Both the position numbers and the translations under genes were made by a program. A stretch of DNA of 64,000 nt from Thiobacillus sp. (GTDB lineage: Bacteria > Pseudomonadota > Gammaproteobacteria > Burkholderiales > Thiobacillaceae): NCBI GenBank assembly GCA_021166845.1, contig JAJPEP010000052.1, forward strand, positions 37,546 through 101,545, written 5' to 3'. Under the pieces are notes generated by a model. The model did no database searches. It was not told the DNA's origin and saw only the letters and a list, made by a program, of their open reading frames with translations. This document shows positions 46,240 to 54,751 of this stretch, piece by piece. The stretch's first letter is position 1; every line of letters starts with the position of its first letter.

Positions 46240-46347
46240 GAGGTACTCCAACAGTTGACGGCGTGGAACAGGAACATTCCCGCCAGGCACGGCCCACCAC
46301 CACGATCAAATCGTGCGGCAGGCCGAAATCGAAAAGGCAGGCGGGTT

Positions 46348-47223
46348 TTACTGCCGCGCGCGCAGCGCCGCGATGCGCTCTTCCAGCGGCGGGTGCGTCA
46401 TGAAAAGACGCTTCAGGCCATGGGCGCCGCCGCCGGCGATGCCGAACGCCGCCATCTTGTCGGGCAAGGGCTGCGGATGCAGGCTGCCCAGGCGCTCCAG
46501 CGCGGCGATCATGTTGGGGCCGCCGGCAAGGCTTGCGCCGCCGCGGTCGGCGCGGAATTCGCGCTGGCGCGAGAACCACATGACGATGATCGAGGCCAGG
46601 ATGCCCAGCACCATCTGGGCAACGATGGTGGTCACCCAGAACGCCGGGCCGTGGCCGCGCTCGTTCTTGAATACGACGCGGTCGACGGTGTGGCCGATGA
46701 CGCGCGACAGGAAGATCACGAAGGTGTTCACCACGCCCTGGATCAGGGTCAGCGTGACCATGTCGCCGTTGGCGATATGGGCGATTTCATGCCCCAGCAC
46801 CGCCTCGGCCTCGTTGCGCTTCATCTGCTGCAAAAGGCCGGAGGACACGGCGACCAGCGAATTATTGCGGGTCATGCCGGTGGCGAACGCATTGACGTCG
46901 GGCGCATCGTAGACGCCGACTTCCGGCATCCCGATCCCCGCGTCCGCCGCGTATTTGCGGATGGTGTCGACCAGCCAGAACTCGGTCGAGTTCGACGGCG
47001 TCTCGATCACCCGCACGCCCATCGATTTCTTCGCCATCCACTTCGAGATGGCGAGCGAGATGAACGAACCGCCGAAGCCCATCACCGCGGCCATGACCAG
47101 CAGCGAAGTCAGGTTCAGCCCGGTCTCGGTGAGATAGGGCTCAAGGCCCAGCACGCGCATGGCGATCGACAGCACCAGCAAAATGGCCACGTTGGTGGCG
47201 AGGAACAAAACAATCCGTTTCAT
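46348..47223 (-). CDS. htpX: Membrane zinc metalloprotease HtpX
   Basis: M48-family inner-membrane protease for quality control of membrane proteins; 291 residues. Two N-terminal helices (about 5-25, 38-58) precede the zinc motif HEIAH in [15 protein letters not shown]; two more hydrophobic helices follow, then the third ligand region [13 protein letters not shown]. It lies 108 bp upstream of the terC-like gene on the same strand. Confidence 0.96.
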   Translation of the reverse strand: MKRIVLFLATNVAILLVLSIAMRVLGLEPYLTETGLNLTSLLVMAAVMGFGGSFISLAISKWMAKKSMGVRVIETPSNSTEFWLVDTIRKYAADAGIGMPEVGVYDAPDVNAFATGMTRNNSLVAVSSGLLQQMKRNEAEAVLGHEIAHIANGDMVTLTLIQGVVNTFVIFLSRVIGHTVDRVVFKNERGHGPAFWVTTIVAQMVLGILASIIVMWFSRQREFRADRGGASLAGGPNMIAALERLGSLHPQPLPDKMAAFGIAGGGAHGLKRLFMTHPPLEERIAALRARQ

Positions 47224-47360
47224 GATTTCTCCTTCAAGGCACGGGTCGTGTGCGGGCCTGCGGCCCTTTCACGAATAGACAAAGGATACAGACCGCCCAA
47301 CCACAATAAAATTCGATTTTCATACTGCTATTGTTCGGTTTTATCGAACTTGTTCGCATC

Positions 47361-48266
47361 ATGCTCAATTACAAACACCTGCACTACTTCCGCACCGTCG
47401 CCAAGGCCGGCGCCATCAACAAGGCGGCCGAAAAGCTGCATCTGACGCCGCAGACGCTGTCCGGGCAGGTCAGCATACTGGAAGACCGCCTGGGGGTCGC
47501 GCTGTTCCGCCGCAGCGGACGCCGGCTGGAGCTGACCGATGCCGGGCATACCGCGCTGACCTACGCCGACGAGATTTTCGCCGTTGGCGCCGAACTCGAG
47601 GAGGCCCTGCTGAACCGCCCCGGCGCGCGCGTGCATCCATTCCGCGTCGGCATCGCCGATGTGGTGCCGAAGACGATCGCCTACCAGTTGCTGGCGCCCG
47701 CGCTCACCCTGGCCGAGCCGGTCAAGCTGATCTGCCGGGAAGACCGGCTGGAACAGCTGGCCGCCGATCTCGCCATCCACCGGCTCGACATGGTGCTGGC
47801 CGACCGGCCGCTACCGTCCAGCATGGACATCAAGGGCTACAGCCATCCGCTGGGCGAATGCGGCATCGCCTTTTTGGCCACGCGCGCCCTTGCTGGCGAA
47901 CTGACACCGGATTTTCCTGCCTGCCTGCACGGCGCGCACCTGCTGATTCCGGGCGAGGACAGCGCCCTGCGCGCGCCGCTGTTGCGCTGGCTCGAACGCC
48001 GTGGCATCCAGCCCACCATCGTCGGCGAATTCAACGATAGCGCGCTGATGAGTGCCTTCGGCCAGGCGGGCGCGGGGGTGTTCCCGGTGCCGCTGACCAC
48101 GGCGCAGGAGGCGATGCGGCAGCACGAGGTGGTCGAAGTGGGGCAGACGCTTGAGGTGCGTGAGCGTTTTTTTGCCATTTCAGTCGAGCGGCGGCTGAGC
48201 CACCCGGCGGTGCTGGCGGTCAGCGAAGCGGCGCAGCGACGATATCAGCCGCAGGATGCGGGCTGA
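47361..48266 (+). CDS. nhaR: LysR-family transcriptional regulator, NhaR-like
   Basis: A 301-residue activator. Start MLNYKHLHYFRTVAKAGAINKAAE is the NhaR form of the LysR helix-turn-helix, followed by PQTLSGQVSILEDRLG. The effector domain (RVGIADVVPKTIAYQLL) is NhaR-like. NhaR controls the sodium-proton antiporter NhaA in E. coli, but no nhaA is nearby. It is divergent from htpX, which it may influence. Confidence 0.87.
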   Translation: MLNYKHLHYFRTVAKAGAINKAAEKLHLTPQTLSGQVSILEDRLGVALFRRSGRRLELTDAGHTALTYADEIFAVGAELEEALLNRPGARVHPFRVGIADVVPKTIAYQLLAPALTLAEPVKLICREDRLEQLAADLAIHRLDMVLADRPLPSSMDIKGYSHPLGECGIAFLATRALAGELTPDFPACLHGAHLLIPGEDSALRAPLLRWLERRGIQPTIVGEFNDSALMSAFGQAGAGVFPVPLTTAQEAMRQHEVVEVGQTLEVRERFFAISVERRLSHPAVLAVSEAAQRRYQPQDAG

Positions 48267-48279
48267 TGCGCCAATGTAT

Positions 48280-48771
48280 TCAAGCGGGTATTTCGTCCAG
48301 CCAGCGCACCGCCCCGGCCGGATTCATCACCCGGAAATTCGGCTCACAGCGGCGGCGCAGCTTGAGCACCGCGCGATCCTTGCTGACCAGGCCCTGCGCG
48401 CCGACGGCGGCGGCCAGCTCGATGAATTTCTGGTCGTCAGGGTCGCTGCAGCGTGGCATACGATTCCACACGGGCTTGAGCCCGTAATGGATCGGAGCCC
48501 CCTTGTGGGGCAAACCTGCGCACACGCCGATCGTCTGGGCCATTTCCGACAGGGCACGATAGCGCGCGAAGAGCGCTGCCTGCCGTGCCATGTCCAGGCC
48601 AAATTCCGGATACGCCAGCACGCGCCGCAACTCGTCCAGCGTGGCGGCCGACGCCACGCAGCGCACTCGCCCGGCTTCTAGCGCGAGCCGCAGGGGGCGT
48701 GCAATCGTATCGTCGAAATGCAGCAAATCGAGCACCACGTTGGTGTCGATCACCAATAAGGGCCTATTCAA
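48280..48771 (-). CDS. PIN-domain protein (putative VapC-like ribonuclease), orphan
   Basis: A 163-residue PIN_3-type protein. LVIDTNVVLDLL carries the first Asp, TLDELRRVL the Glu and DPDDQKFIELA plus LVSKDRAVL the later acidic residues, so the Mg2+ site appears complete. No antitoxin gene is adjacent. No ATG is in frame; TTG at 48771 overlaps the thioredoxin stop, and a GTG at 48753 is another option. The overlap suggests co-translation with the thioredoxin-like gene rather than a toxin-antitoxin pair. Confidence 0.75.
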   Translation of the reverse strand: MNRPLLVIDTNVVLDLLHFDDTIARPLRLALEAGRVRCVASAATLDELRRVLAYPEFGLDMARQAALFARYRALSEMAQTIGVCAGLPHKGAPIHYGLKPVWNRMPRCSDPDDQKFIELAAAVGAQGLVSKDRAVLKLRRRCEPNFRVMNPAGAVRWLDEIPA

Positions 48772-49135
48772 TACCGGCGTGCTCGGCGATGAACTCACGC
48801 ACCCAGTGCTCCGGCCTGGCGCTGGAAAAACGGCCGACGATCTCGCCCTTGACGAACAGCAGCACGGTGGGAAAGCCGCGCAGACCGTAGCGCCCGGCAA
48901 GCTTCATGTTGGCGCCTTCGTCGACCTCGACCTTGGCCATGTGGAGCTTGCCGGCATGATGATTGATCACGCGCTCCAGCACCGGCGTCAGCGCCCGGCA
49001 AGGCGGACACCAGTCGGCCCAGAAGTCGACCAGGATGGGCAGCGCGTGCGAGGCCTCGATCACATCGCGGTCGAAATGTTCCAGGTGGGTGTCGAAAATC
49101 AAGCCCGGGGCGGGTATGGCGTGTGGTGGGGTCAT
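48764..49135 (-). CDS. Thioredoxin-like protein with WCPPC active site
   Basis: A 123-residue cytoplasmic thioredoxin-fold protein. The active site is WADWCPPCRAL (WCPPC rather than WCGPC), and the cis-Pro is in LRGFPTVLLF. The Gly to Pro change should shift the redox potential. Start ATG 49135 is the first that leaves a normal thioredoxin N-terminus; upstream codons are unconvincing. Confidence 0.88.
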   Translation of the reverse strand: MTPPHAIPAPGLIFDTHLEHFDRDVIEASHALPILVDFWADWCPPCRALTPVLERVINHHAGKLHMAKVEVDEGANMKLAGRYGLRGFPTVLLFVKGEIVGRFSSARPEHWVREFIAEHAGIE

Positions 49136-49292
49136 GGCGTGGAATCGGTCGGGGGGCGTCGGGCGCGAAGTCAATACGCGCCTATTTTGCCTCAAGGACC
49201 GGCCATTTACTGCCTGAGTCGACCGCGCCAACCCAAACCTCCGCATAAAAAACTGCTTCGCCAAGCAGGCGAAGGGCTGCTATTTTTACGCC

Positions 49293-49703
49293 ATGGAAGA
49301 ACGTTTTTATCGCGAACAGGAAATCGCCCGGCTGCCGGCCTTTCTTCCGGGCGCCACCTACAACCTTGCCCACACCCTGCTGGCGCGTGCCGGCACATGC
49401 CTGTTCGTGCCGATCCGCAGCCTGCAGTACATGGCGGTGCTGGATGCCGAGGAATTCATTTTCGTCGACAGCCAGAACAAGGCCTGGGTCGAGCTGGCCT
49501 GGCAGCATTTCCGCCCGCAGGCGCGCAGCGCGCTCAACGAACACGTTCCGTTCGAGGTGGTGCATTACGCGCCGCAGGCGACCGAGACCATGAAGCGGCT
49601 GCCGCATGAACTCCTTCAGGCCCTGCAGATGCTCGCCGGGCGCGACCTGCCGCAGCAGGATGCGCGCGTGCTGCCGCTGGTGCGCCGTCCCCGCGTGGAA
49701 TAG
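49293..49703 (+). CDS. Conserved hypothetical protein, 136 residues
   Basis: A soluble protein starting MEERFYREQEIARLPAFLPG, with a beta-rich middle (LFVPIRSLQYMAVLDAEEFIFVD) and a helical end (RLPHELLQALQMLAG). No family is recognised. Codon use and length are normal for the region. It lies alone between the divergent thioredoxin gene and the phosphoglycerol transferase gene. Confidence 0.65.
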   Translation: MEERFYREQEIARLPAFLPGATYNLAHTLLARAGTCLFVPIRSLQYMAVLDAEEFIFVDSQNKAWVELAWQHFRPQARSALNEHVPFEVVHYAPQATETMKRLPHELLQALQMLAGRDLPQQDARVLPLVRRPRVE

Positions 49704-49885
49704 AAATCGGCTCCTGGTCCGTGCCGGCTGGACGACGACAAGCGGTGGCGGCGCCAAACCACCCCCTTGCCGCCGCCGATTGCGGTAGGCCGACACACGT
49801 TCAGTGGTCGGCGTGGGAATATAATGCCGGGCTGCTCACGGGGTGAACGAGCCCGCCCACTGAAAATGACCCAGGCATATCCCGC

Positions 49886-51805
49886 ATGAAATTTCTTTCA
49901 CCCCGTTTCACCCCCCTGCCTTTTCTGCCTTACGCCGTATTGTTTCTGGCCATCGCCACCCTGACGCGCCTGGCCCTGGCGCTGCACACCGGCCTCGACG
50001 AGACCCCGCTTGCGCTCTGGCCCGGCCTGTTCCTGCGCGGTATCGGATTCGACCTCGCGGTGCTGGCCTGGCTGCTCGCCCCCATGCTGCTGTGGGCCGC
50101 GCTGTGGCCGGCGCGTTGGCGCAATACGCGCTGGCAGGGCGGGCTGCGACTGGCGACCTTCTTCCTGATGGCGGCGCTCCTGCTGTTCGGTGCGTTGTCG
50201 GAATGGGTTTTCTGGGAGGAATTCGAAACCCGCTTCAACTTCATCGCCGTCGATTACCTGGTCTATACGCATGAAGTGATCGGCAACATCGTCGAGTCGT
50301 ATCCGGTGGCGCCCCTGCTCGCCGGCGTGGCGGCGCTGGCGGCCCTGCCGGCCTGGCTGTTCCGCGCGCGCATCCGCGCCGCGGGCGTTCCCGCGACGCG
50401 GGCAGGCTGGCGCGTAGCGTACGCTGCGCTGGCGTTCGCGCTGCCCTGGAGCGCCATGCATCTGGCCGATGTCGACCAGATGCAATTTTCCGGCAACGCC
50501 TACGCCAACGAGCTGGCCGGCAATGGCCTGATGACCTTCTTCGCCGCCTTCCGGCGCAACGAACTGGATTACGAACGCTTCTACGCGACCTTGCCCGCGG
50601 CGCAAGCGGATCGCATCCTCGCCGAACTTGGCGTCGAGCGGCAGCCGCTTACCCAGTCGCTGCACGCCAAGACGGACAAAAGCGAGGCCTTCGATCCGCG
50701 GCGCGTGCCGTTCAAGCGCCCGCCGCGCAACATCGTGCTGATTTCGGTGGAAAGCCTGTCCGCCAAGTTTCTCGGCAGCTTCGGCAATCCGGCCGGCCTG
50801 ACGCCGCGGCTCGATGCCCTGGCCCGGGACGGCCTGCTGTTCACCCGTCTGTATGCCACCGGCACGCGCACGGTGCGCGGGCTGGAGGCCCTGTCGCTCG
50901 GCACGCCGCCGATCCCCGGCCAGGCGATCGTGCGCCGGCCCGGCAACGAGCATCTGGCCACGGTCGGCGAGATTCTGCGCCGCCAGGGCTACGAGACGCT
51001 GTTCCTGTACGGCGGCTACGGCTATTTCGCCGGCAACGACTATCGCGTCGTCGACCGCACCGATTTCCCGAAGGCCTCCGTCGGCTTCGCGAACGTCTGG
51101 GGCGTGGCCGACGAGTTTCTCTACGACAACAGCCTGGTGCAGCTCGACCGCGCCCATGCCGCCGGCAAACCCTTCCTGGCGCAGATCATGACCACCTCCA
51201 ACCACCGGCCCTTTACCTACCCGGATGGACGCATCGACATCCCCTCGCCGGGCAAACGCGAGGGCGCGGTGAAATACACCGATTACGCGATCGGCCACTT
51301 CATCGACCAGGCGCGCGGCAAGCCCTGGTTCGACGAAACCCTGTTCGTCATCGTCGCCGACCATTGCGCCTCCGCCGCCGGCAGGACCAAGCTGCCGGTG
51401 GCGGGCTATCACATCCCGATGATTTTCTACGCGCCGGCATTGCTAAAGTCCGGGCAAGACGACCGCCTGGCCAGCCAGATCGACATTCCGCCGACCCTGC
51501 TGGATGCGATGGGCCTGCCCGGCGACGACCATTTCTTCGGCCAGTCGCTGTTCGAGCAGCGCGAGAAAAACCGCCGCGCCTTCATCAGCAATTACCAGGA
51601 ACTCGGTTACCTGAAGGCGGGCAAGCTGGTCGTGCTCGGCCCCAAGCAGCGGGTCGACACCTTCAACATCGACGCCAATGGCGACGCCACCCCGACGACG
51701 CCGGACCCGCGCCTGCGCGACGAGGCCGTGGCCTACTACCAGACCGCATTCAAGGCCTTCAAAGAAGGCGCGCTGAGAGTGGGGGCGATGGACAAGGCAC
51801 GGTAA
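49886..51805 (+). CDS. LTA-synthase-family phosphoglycerol transferase/sulfatase-like membrane protein
   Basis: A 639-residue protein with five N-terminal membrane helices (within about 1-200) and a periplasmic alkaline-phosphatase-fold domain. It contains VLISVESLSAKFLGSF with the first metal Glu, a likely nucleophile Thr in YATGTRTVRGLEAL and the metal-binding FVIVADHCASAAGR. The family transfers phosphoglycerol groups to glucans or lipids (MdoB, LtaS) or phosphoethanolamine. In a Gram-negative, modification of osmoregulated periplasmic glucans is likely. The end abuts a decayed kinase fragment on the opposite strand. Confidence 0.9.
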   Translation: MKFLSPRFTPLPFLPYAVLFLAIATLTRLALALHTGLDETPLALWPGLFLRGIGFDLAVLAWLLAPMLLWAALWPARWRNTRWQGGLRLATFFLMAALLLFGALSEWVFWEEFETRFNFIAVDYLVYTHEVIGNIVESYPVAPLLAGVAALAALPAWLFRARIRAAGVPATRAGWRVAYAALAFALPWSAMHLADVDQMQFSGNAYANELAGNGLMTFFAAFRRNELDYERFYATLPAAQADRILAELGVERQPLTQSLHAKTDKSEAFDPRRVPFKRPPRNIVLISVESLSAKFLGSFGNPAGLTPRLDALARDGLLFTRLYATGTRTVRGLEALSLGTPPIPGQAIVRRPGNEHLATVGEILRRQGYETLFLYGGYGYFAGNDYRVVDRTDFPKASVGFANVWGVADEFLYDNSLVQLDRAHAAGKPFLAQIMTTSNHRPFTYPDGRIDIPSPGKREGAVKYTDYAIGHFIDQARGKPWFDETLFVIVADHCASAAGRTKLPVAGYHIPMIFYAPALLKSGQDDRLASQIDIPPTLLDAMGLPGDDHFFGQSLFEQREKNRRAFISNYQELGYLKAGKLVVLGPKQRVDTFNIDANGDATPTTPDPRLRDEAVAYYQTAFKAFKEGALRVGAMDKAR

Positions 51806-51921
51806 TTCTGGCTGACTTTGACCGTCGTTCCCTGTTGCTCGCTGCTTTCCAGCCGCACCTGCCAGCCGTAGCGGTCGCAGATACGCTTGACCAGGGAGAG
51901 GCCGATGCCACGCCTTCGCAT
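51805..51921 (-). pseudogene. Remnant of a histidine kinase C-terminus
   Basis: About 39 residues can be read: RGIGLSLVKRICDRYGWQVR and then LESSEQQGTTVKVSQN. This is the G-box and final strands of a HisKA/HATPase kinase and matches the end of the intact kinase at 56632-57897 (GIGLSLVRKICDRYGWTITL, SKESQGT). Upstream N-, F- and H-boxes are missing. The reading continues 3' into the tail of the phosphoglycerol transferase gene with no proper stop. It is evidently a decayed duplicate. Confidence 0.85.
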
Positions 51922-51964
51922 TCAGCCGCGTCAAGCCAACCCATGCCGGGCTAGGGAGACCCGT

Positions 51965-52147
51965 CAGGCGTGCCGGGGCGCCATGATGCAAGGCCTCGGC
52001 AAGGCGCCTGAACAAGCTGCGGCGTTTCACTGTCAGGACATCCGTGTCTTCCAGTATCCCGCGGGGCAGTTGGCCCGCGCACGCGACGACAAGATCGGGT
52101 TCCCCGCTGCGAATGCCGTCGGCCAGCAGGGCTTTCGTATCCCCCGC
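51965..52147 (-). pseudogene. Remnant of a USP-like gene downstream of SulP paralogue 1
   Basis: Immediately after the SulP stop an open minus-strand frame reads ALLADGIRSGEPDLVVACAG and then QLPRGILEDTDVLTVKRRSL. This parallels the C-terminal half of the USP-like gene at 54278-54751 (RQPDLVVTGRPHAYLSGAHDLLIL). There is no start codon or N-terminal half. The position relative to the SulP gene is the same as in the intact pair, supporting a degenerate copy. Similarity is modest and was judged by eye. Confidence 0.55.
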
Positions 52148-52148
52148 A

Positions 52149-53996
52149 CTACTTTGGCTTCCGCCCAGGCTGGGCCCCTTCAGTCAGCGTGTGTTGATGC
52201 GTGTTTTCCGCCTGGCGATTGAGTGTTTGGCATGGGCGGAACAGGCGGTGCGGACAGCTCGCGCAAACGGTTTTGTCGAGGCGCGGGAAAATCGCTTCCG
52301 CCGGCCGGGATTTGGCCGGGTAGAGGTTTTGTTCGCCGATATCCTGCATGAAGCCGCCCTTGCGCAGGGTCTCGGCCACGCTTTCCTTCATTCGGTAAAA
52401 GCTCAGACTGCCACCTTCGCGGGCATAGCGCCGCGCGGTTTCGGCGAGAAACTCGGCGCCGGCCAGATCGACGAAATTGATGCCGCTGGCCATCACCACC
52501 AGATGTTTTTGATGCGGCGCCGCTTCCTCCAACTCCTGCAACCGCTGTTGCAGGTGAGCGACGGCTCCGAAGAAAATGGAACCGCTCAGCCGCACCATCT
52601 TGATCTGCGGGCATTCCGGCTGGCCGTCGACGTAGTTGTAGTGATAGCTCTCCGGGTCGCGGTCCGGCACCACAACCTCCAGGGTGGGGCGCGAGGTGCG
52701 GTACAGATACAGCGCCAGCGACAGGGCAATGCCGAAGAAGATGCCTTTTTCCAGGTCGATCAGGGTACCGATCAGGGTGACCCACAACACCACGGTTTCC
52801 TGTTTGCTGATGCGGGGCAGCAGGCGGATGTGGTGGCTGTCGATCAGGCCCCAAGCCACCAGGAACAGGATGCCGGCCATGGCGGCGTTCGGCAGATAAG
52901 CCGCCAGCGGGGCCACCAGAAGCAGGATCCCCACCAGAAACAGCGAGGCATACACCGCCGCCAGCGGCGTCCTCGCGCCGGCGGCATAGTTGACACCGCT
53001 GCGGTTGAACGAGCCGGAGGCGGCATAACCGGAGAAGAAGCTGCCGACGATATTGGAAAGCCCCTGGCCGATGAACTCCTGGTTGCCGTCGATGCTCTGG
53101 CCGGAACGGGTGGCAATGGCGCGAGAAATCGACACCGCCTCGGTCAGCGCCAGCATGGTGATGATCAGCGCCGGAAACATCATCTGCGACAGGCTGTGGA
53201 ATGAAAAGTCGGGCAGGGACAGCGGCGGCAGGCCGGAAGGCAGCGCACCGACCGTGCCGACCTGGGTCGTGTCCACGCCGTAATAGGCGTTGATGCCTGC
53301 CGCGAACAGGCTGCCCGCCACCATCGCGACAATCATGTAGGGCAGTTTGGGCGCGTAGCGTTTGGTCAGGATGCCGACTGCCAGCGTTGTCAGGCTCACC
53401 GCCAGTACGTACGGGTTGATGCTGTCGAGCTGCAGCGCGAGCAGTTCCAGCGTCTTGAAGAAGGGCGTGCCGCGCGGGATGTCCACGCCGAAGAAGTTCT
53501 TGATCTGGCTGCCGGCGATGAGCAGCGCCGCACCCGCTGTGAACCCGATCACCACGGTATGCGAAATGAAGTTCACCAGCACGCCCATGCGTGCCAAACC
53601 CAGGACCAGCTGGAACAAGCCGGTCAGGAAGGTCAACGTCAGCACCAGACCGATGAATTCCGGCGAACCCGGCGGGGCGTAAGGACTCACCGAGGCGAAT
53701 ACGGCAATGGAAATGGCGGTGGTGGGGCCGGACACGAGGTGCCAGCTCGATCCGAACAGGGCGGCGATGATGGCCGGCGTCATCGCCGCATACAGGCCAT
53801 ATTCCGGCGGCAGGCCAGCGATGGTGGCGAAGGCCACCGCCTGCGGCAGCACGATCAGCGCCCCCGTCAGCCCGGCCATGGCATCGTCGCGCGTGCTGGC
53901 ACGCGTCACCCGGCTGCGCCAGCGCAGAAAGGGAAATAGCCTGAACCAATCGAAGGAAAAACGTGAGGCGCCCGTGCGGGCGTGTGCGGCAAACAT
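52149..53996 (-). CDS. SulP-family anion transporter with STAS domain, paralogue 1
   Basis: A 615-residue SLC26/SulP transporter, possibly for sulfate or bicarbonate. The SulP core covers about 30-430 (GLTGALIVLPQAVAFATIAGLPPEYGLY, LFGSSWHLVSGPTTA, GNQEFIGQGLSNIVGSFFSGY). The STAS domain follows at about 465-560 (KHLVVMASGINFVDLAGAEFL). After it comes a cysteine tail, VCASCPHRLFRPCQ. GGAG is 7 nt before the ATG at 53996, making the earlier start at 54041 unlikely. Strongly similar to the SulP gene at 54744. A triple 11-bp operator-like repeat lies upstream. Substrate is not determinable. Confidence 0.92.
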   Translation of the reverse strand: MFAAHARTGASRFSFDWFRLFPFLRWRSRVTRASTRDDAMAGLTGALIVLPQAVAFATIAGLPPEYGLYAAMTPAIIAALFGSSWHLVSGPTTAISIAVFASVSPYAPPGSPEFIGLVLTLTFLTGLFQLVLGLARMGVLVNFISHTVVIGFTAGAALLIAGSQIKNFFGVDIPRGTPFFKTLELLALQLDSINPYVLAVSLTTLAVGILTKRYAPKLPYMIVAMVAGSLFAAGINAYYGVDTTQVGTVGALPSGLPPLSLPDFSFHSLSQMMFPALIITMLALTEAVSISRAIATRSGQSIDGNQEFIGQGLSNIVGSFFSGYAASGSFNRSGVNYAAGARTPLAAVYASLFLVGILLLVAPLAAYLPNAAMAGILFLVAWGLIDSHHIRLLPRISKQETVVLWVTLIGTLIDLEKGIFFGIALSLALYLYRTSRPTLEVVVPDRDPESYHYNYVDGQPECPQIKMVRLSGSIFFGAVAHLQQRLQELEEAAPHQKHLVVMASGINFVDLAGAEFLAETARRYAREGGSLSFYRMKESVAETLRKGGFMQDIGEQNLYPAKSRPAEAIFPRLDKTVCASCPHRLFRPCQTLNRQAENTHQHTLTEGAQPGRKPK

Positions 53997-54038
53997 GGCA
54001 AAACTCCAACCTGAAGCAATGGTTGAAGTCTGACGAAG

Positions 54039-54071
54039 CATGCGTTAACGGCCGGTTAAGCGCAGGTCAAG
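54039..54071 (-). promoter_or_regulatory. Triple 11-bp direct-repeat operator upstream of SulP paralogue 1
   Basis: On the plus strand GTTAAC, GTTAAG and GTCAAG start at 54044, 54055 and 54066, exactly 11 bp apart, 48-75 bp upstream of the SulP start codon. The same GTYAAS triplet array precedes SulP paralogue 2. This layout is typical of OmpR/PhoB-family regulators that bind head-to-tail. The remaining 200 bp up to the USP-like gene contain nothing recognised. Confidence 0.6.
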
Positions 54072-54277
54072 GGGAGGTTGTCCCGCGCGGGGGCGCCACG
54101 GGGCCGCGTAAGCCCTTCTCCACCTCGTACCACTTCAGCTTGCAGCGACACCCGGTCGATGGCAAGCATGCGTGGCGAGGGTCTGGTTGTTCCCGGATTC
54201 CTGCAGGCCCGAATCAATATCGCTCCGCTCCTCCAGTGTGCGGATGGAGGATTCGTGCAAGTTGCTTCGACCTCGCC

Positions 54278-54751
54278 CTAGCAGCTTGCCATGCTGGATC
54301 GCGCATTGAAGAACCGCAGTATCCAGGCAAGCAGTTTGCCGCGCCCGTGCGGTTTCGATGAGGACAGAATCAGCAGGTCATGCGCGCCCGACAGATAGGC
54401 ATGCGGCCTGCCGGTTACGACCAGATCTGGCTGTCGTTCCCCGGTGTGGCCGAGAAAGCCTTGGCGTAGCGGGCCGTGCCGTGCATGGCACGTCGCTTCC
54501 GCCGCTCCCAGCCGGGCTGCCAGAAAGGCCAGCCGCTGCAGAGATGCCGCTTCCAGTCTGTGTTTCGCGTCGCGGGGATTGCCGTTCGGATAACCTCCAT
54601 CCAGATCCGCATCGGGCGCAATCAGGTGCAGGAGATCAAGTTCCGCCCGGTTCAGCCGGGCCAGCAACAGAGCTTTCCTGACTGTCTGGCAATCCATGTC
54701 ATCAAAATCGATCAGCGCGAGTACACGCCGGTAGGGACGCAGTTCAGGCAT
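54278..54751 (-). CDS. Universal-stress-protein-like protein coupled to SulP paralogue 2
   Basis: A 157-residue alpha/beta protein: RRVLALIDFDDMDCQTVRKAL resembles the first strand-helix of USP folds, LDLLHLIAP the second strand and PDLVVTGRP the fourth. The usual ATP-binding G-x2-G-x9-G motif is not present, so it may be a non-nucleotide-binding variant. Its ATG overlaps the end of the SulP gene by 8 nt, implying translational coupling and a role linked to the transporter, perhaps regulatory. Confidence 0.7.
   Translation of the reverse strand: MPELRPYRRVLALIDFDDMDCQTVRKALLLARLNRAELDLLHLIAPDADLDGGYPNGNPRDAKHRLEAASLQRLAFLAARLGAAEATCHARHGPLRQGFLGHTGERQPDLVVTGRPHAYLSGAHDLLILSSSKPHGRGKLLAWILRFFNARSSMASC

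Noticed and set aside
46240..46347. Possible yybP-ykoY manganese riboswitch before the terC-like gene
   Set aside because: The leader is only about 108 bp and lacks the conserved GGGGAGTAG-like and CGGCC-type blocks in the expected order.
45370..47445. 691-codon open frame on the plus strand
   Set aside because: Antisense to the clear terC-like and htpX genes; the translation is His/Asp/Gln-rich without recognisable motifs.
54042..54277. Short frames between SulP paralogue 1 and the USP-like gene
   Set aside because: A 37-codon minus-strand frame starting MLAIDRVSLQAE has no ribosome site or recognisable similarity; only the operator array is supported there.
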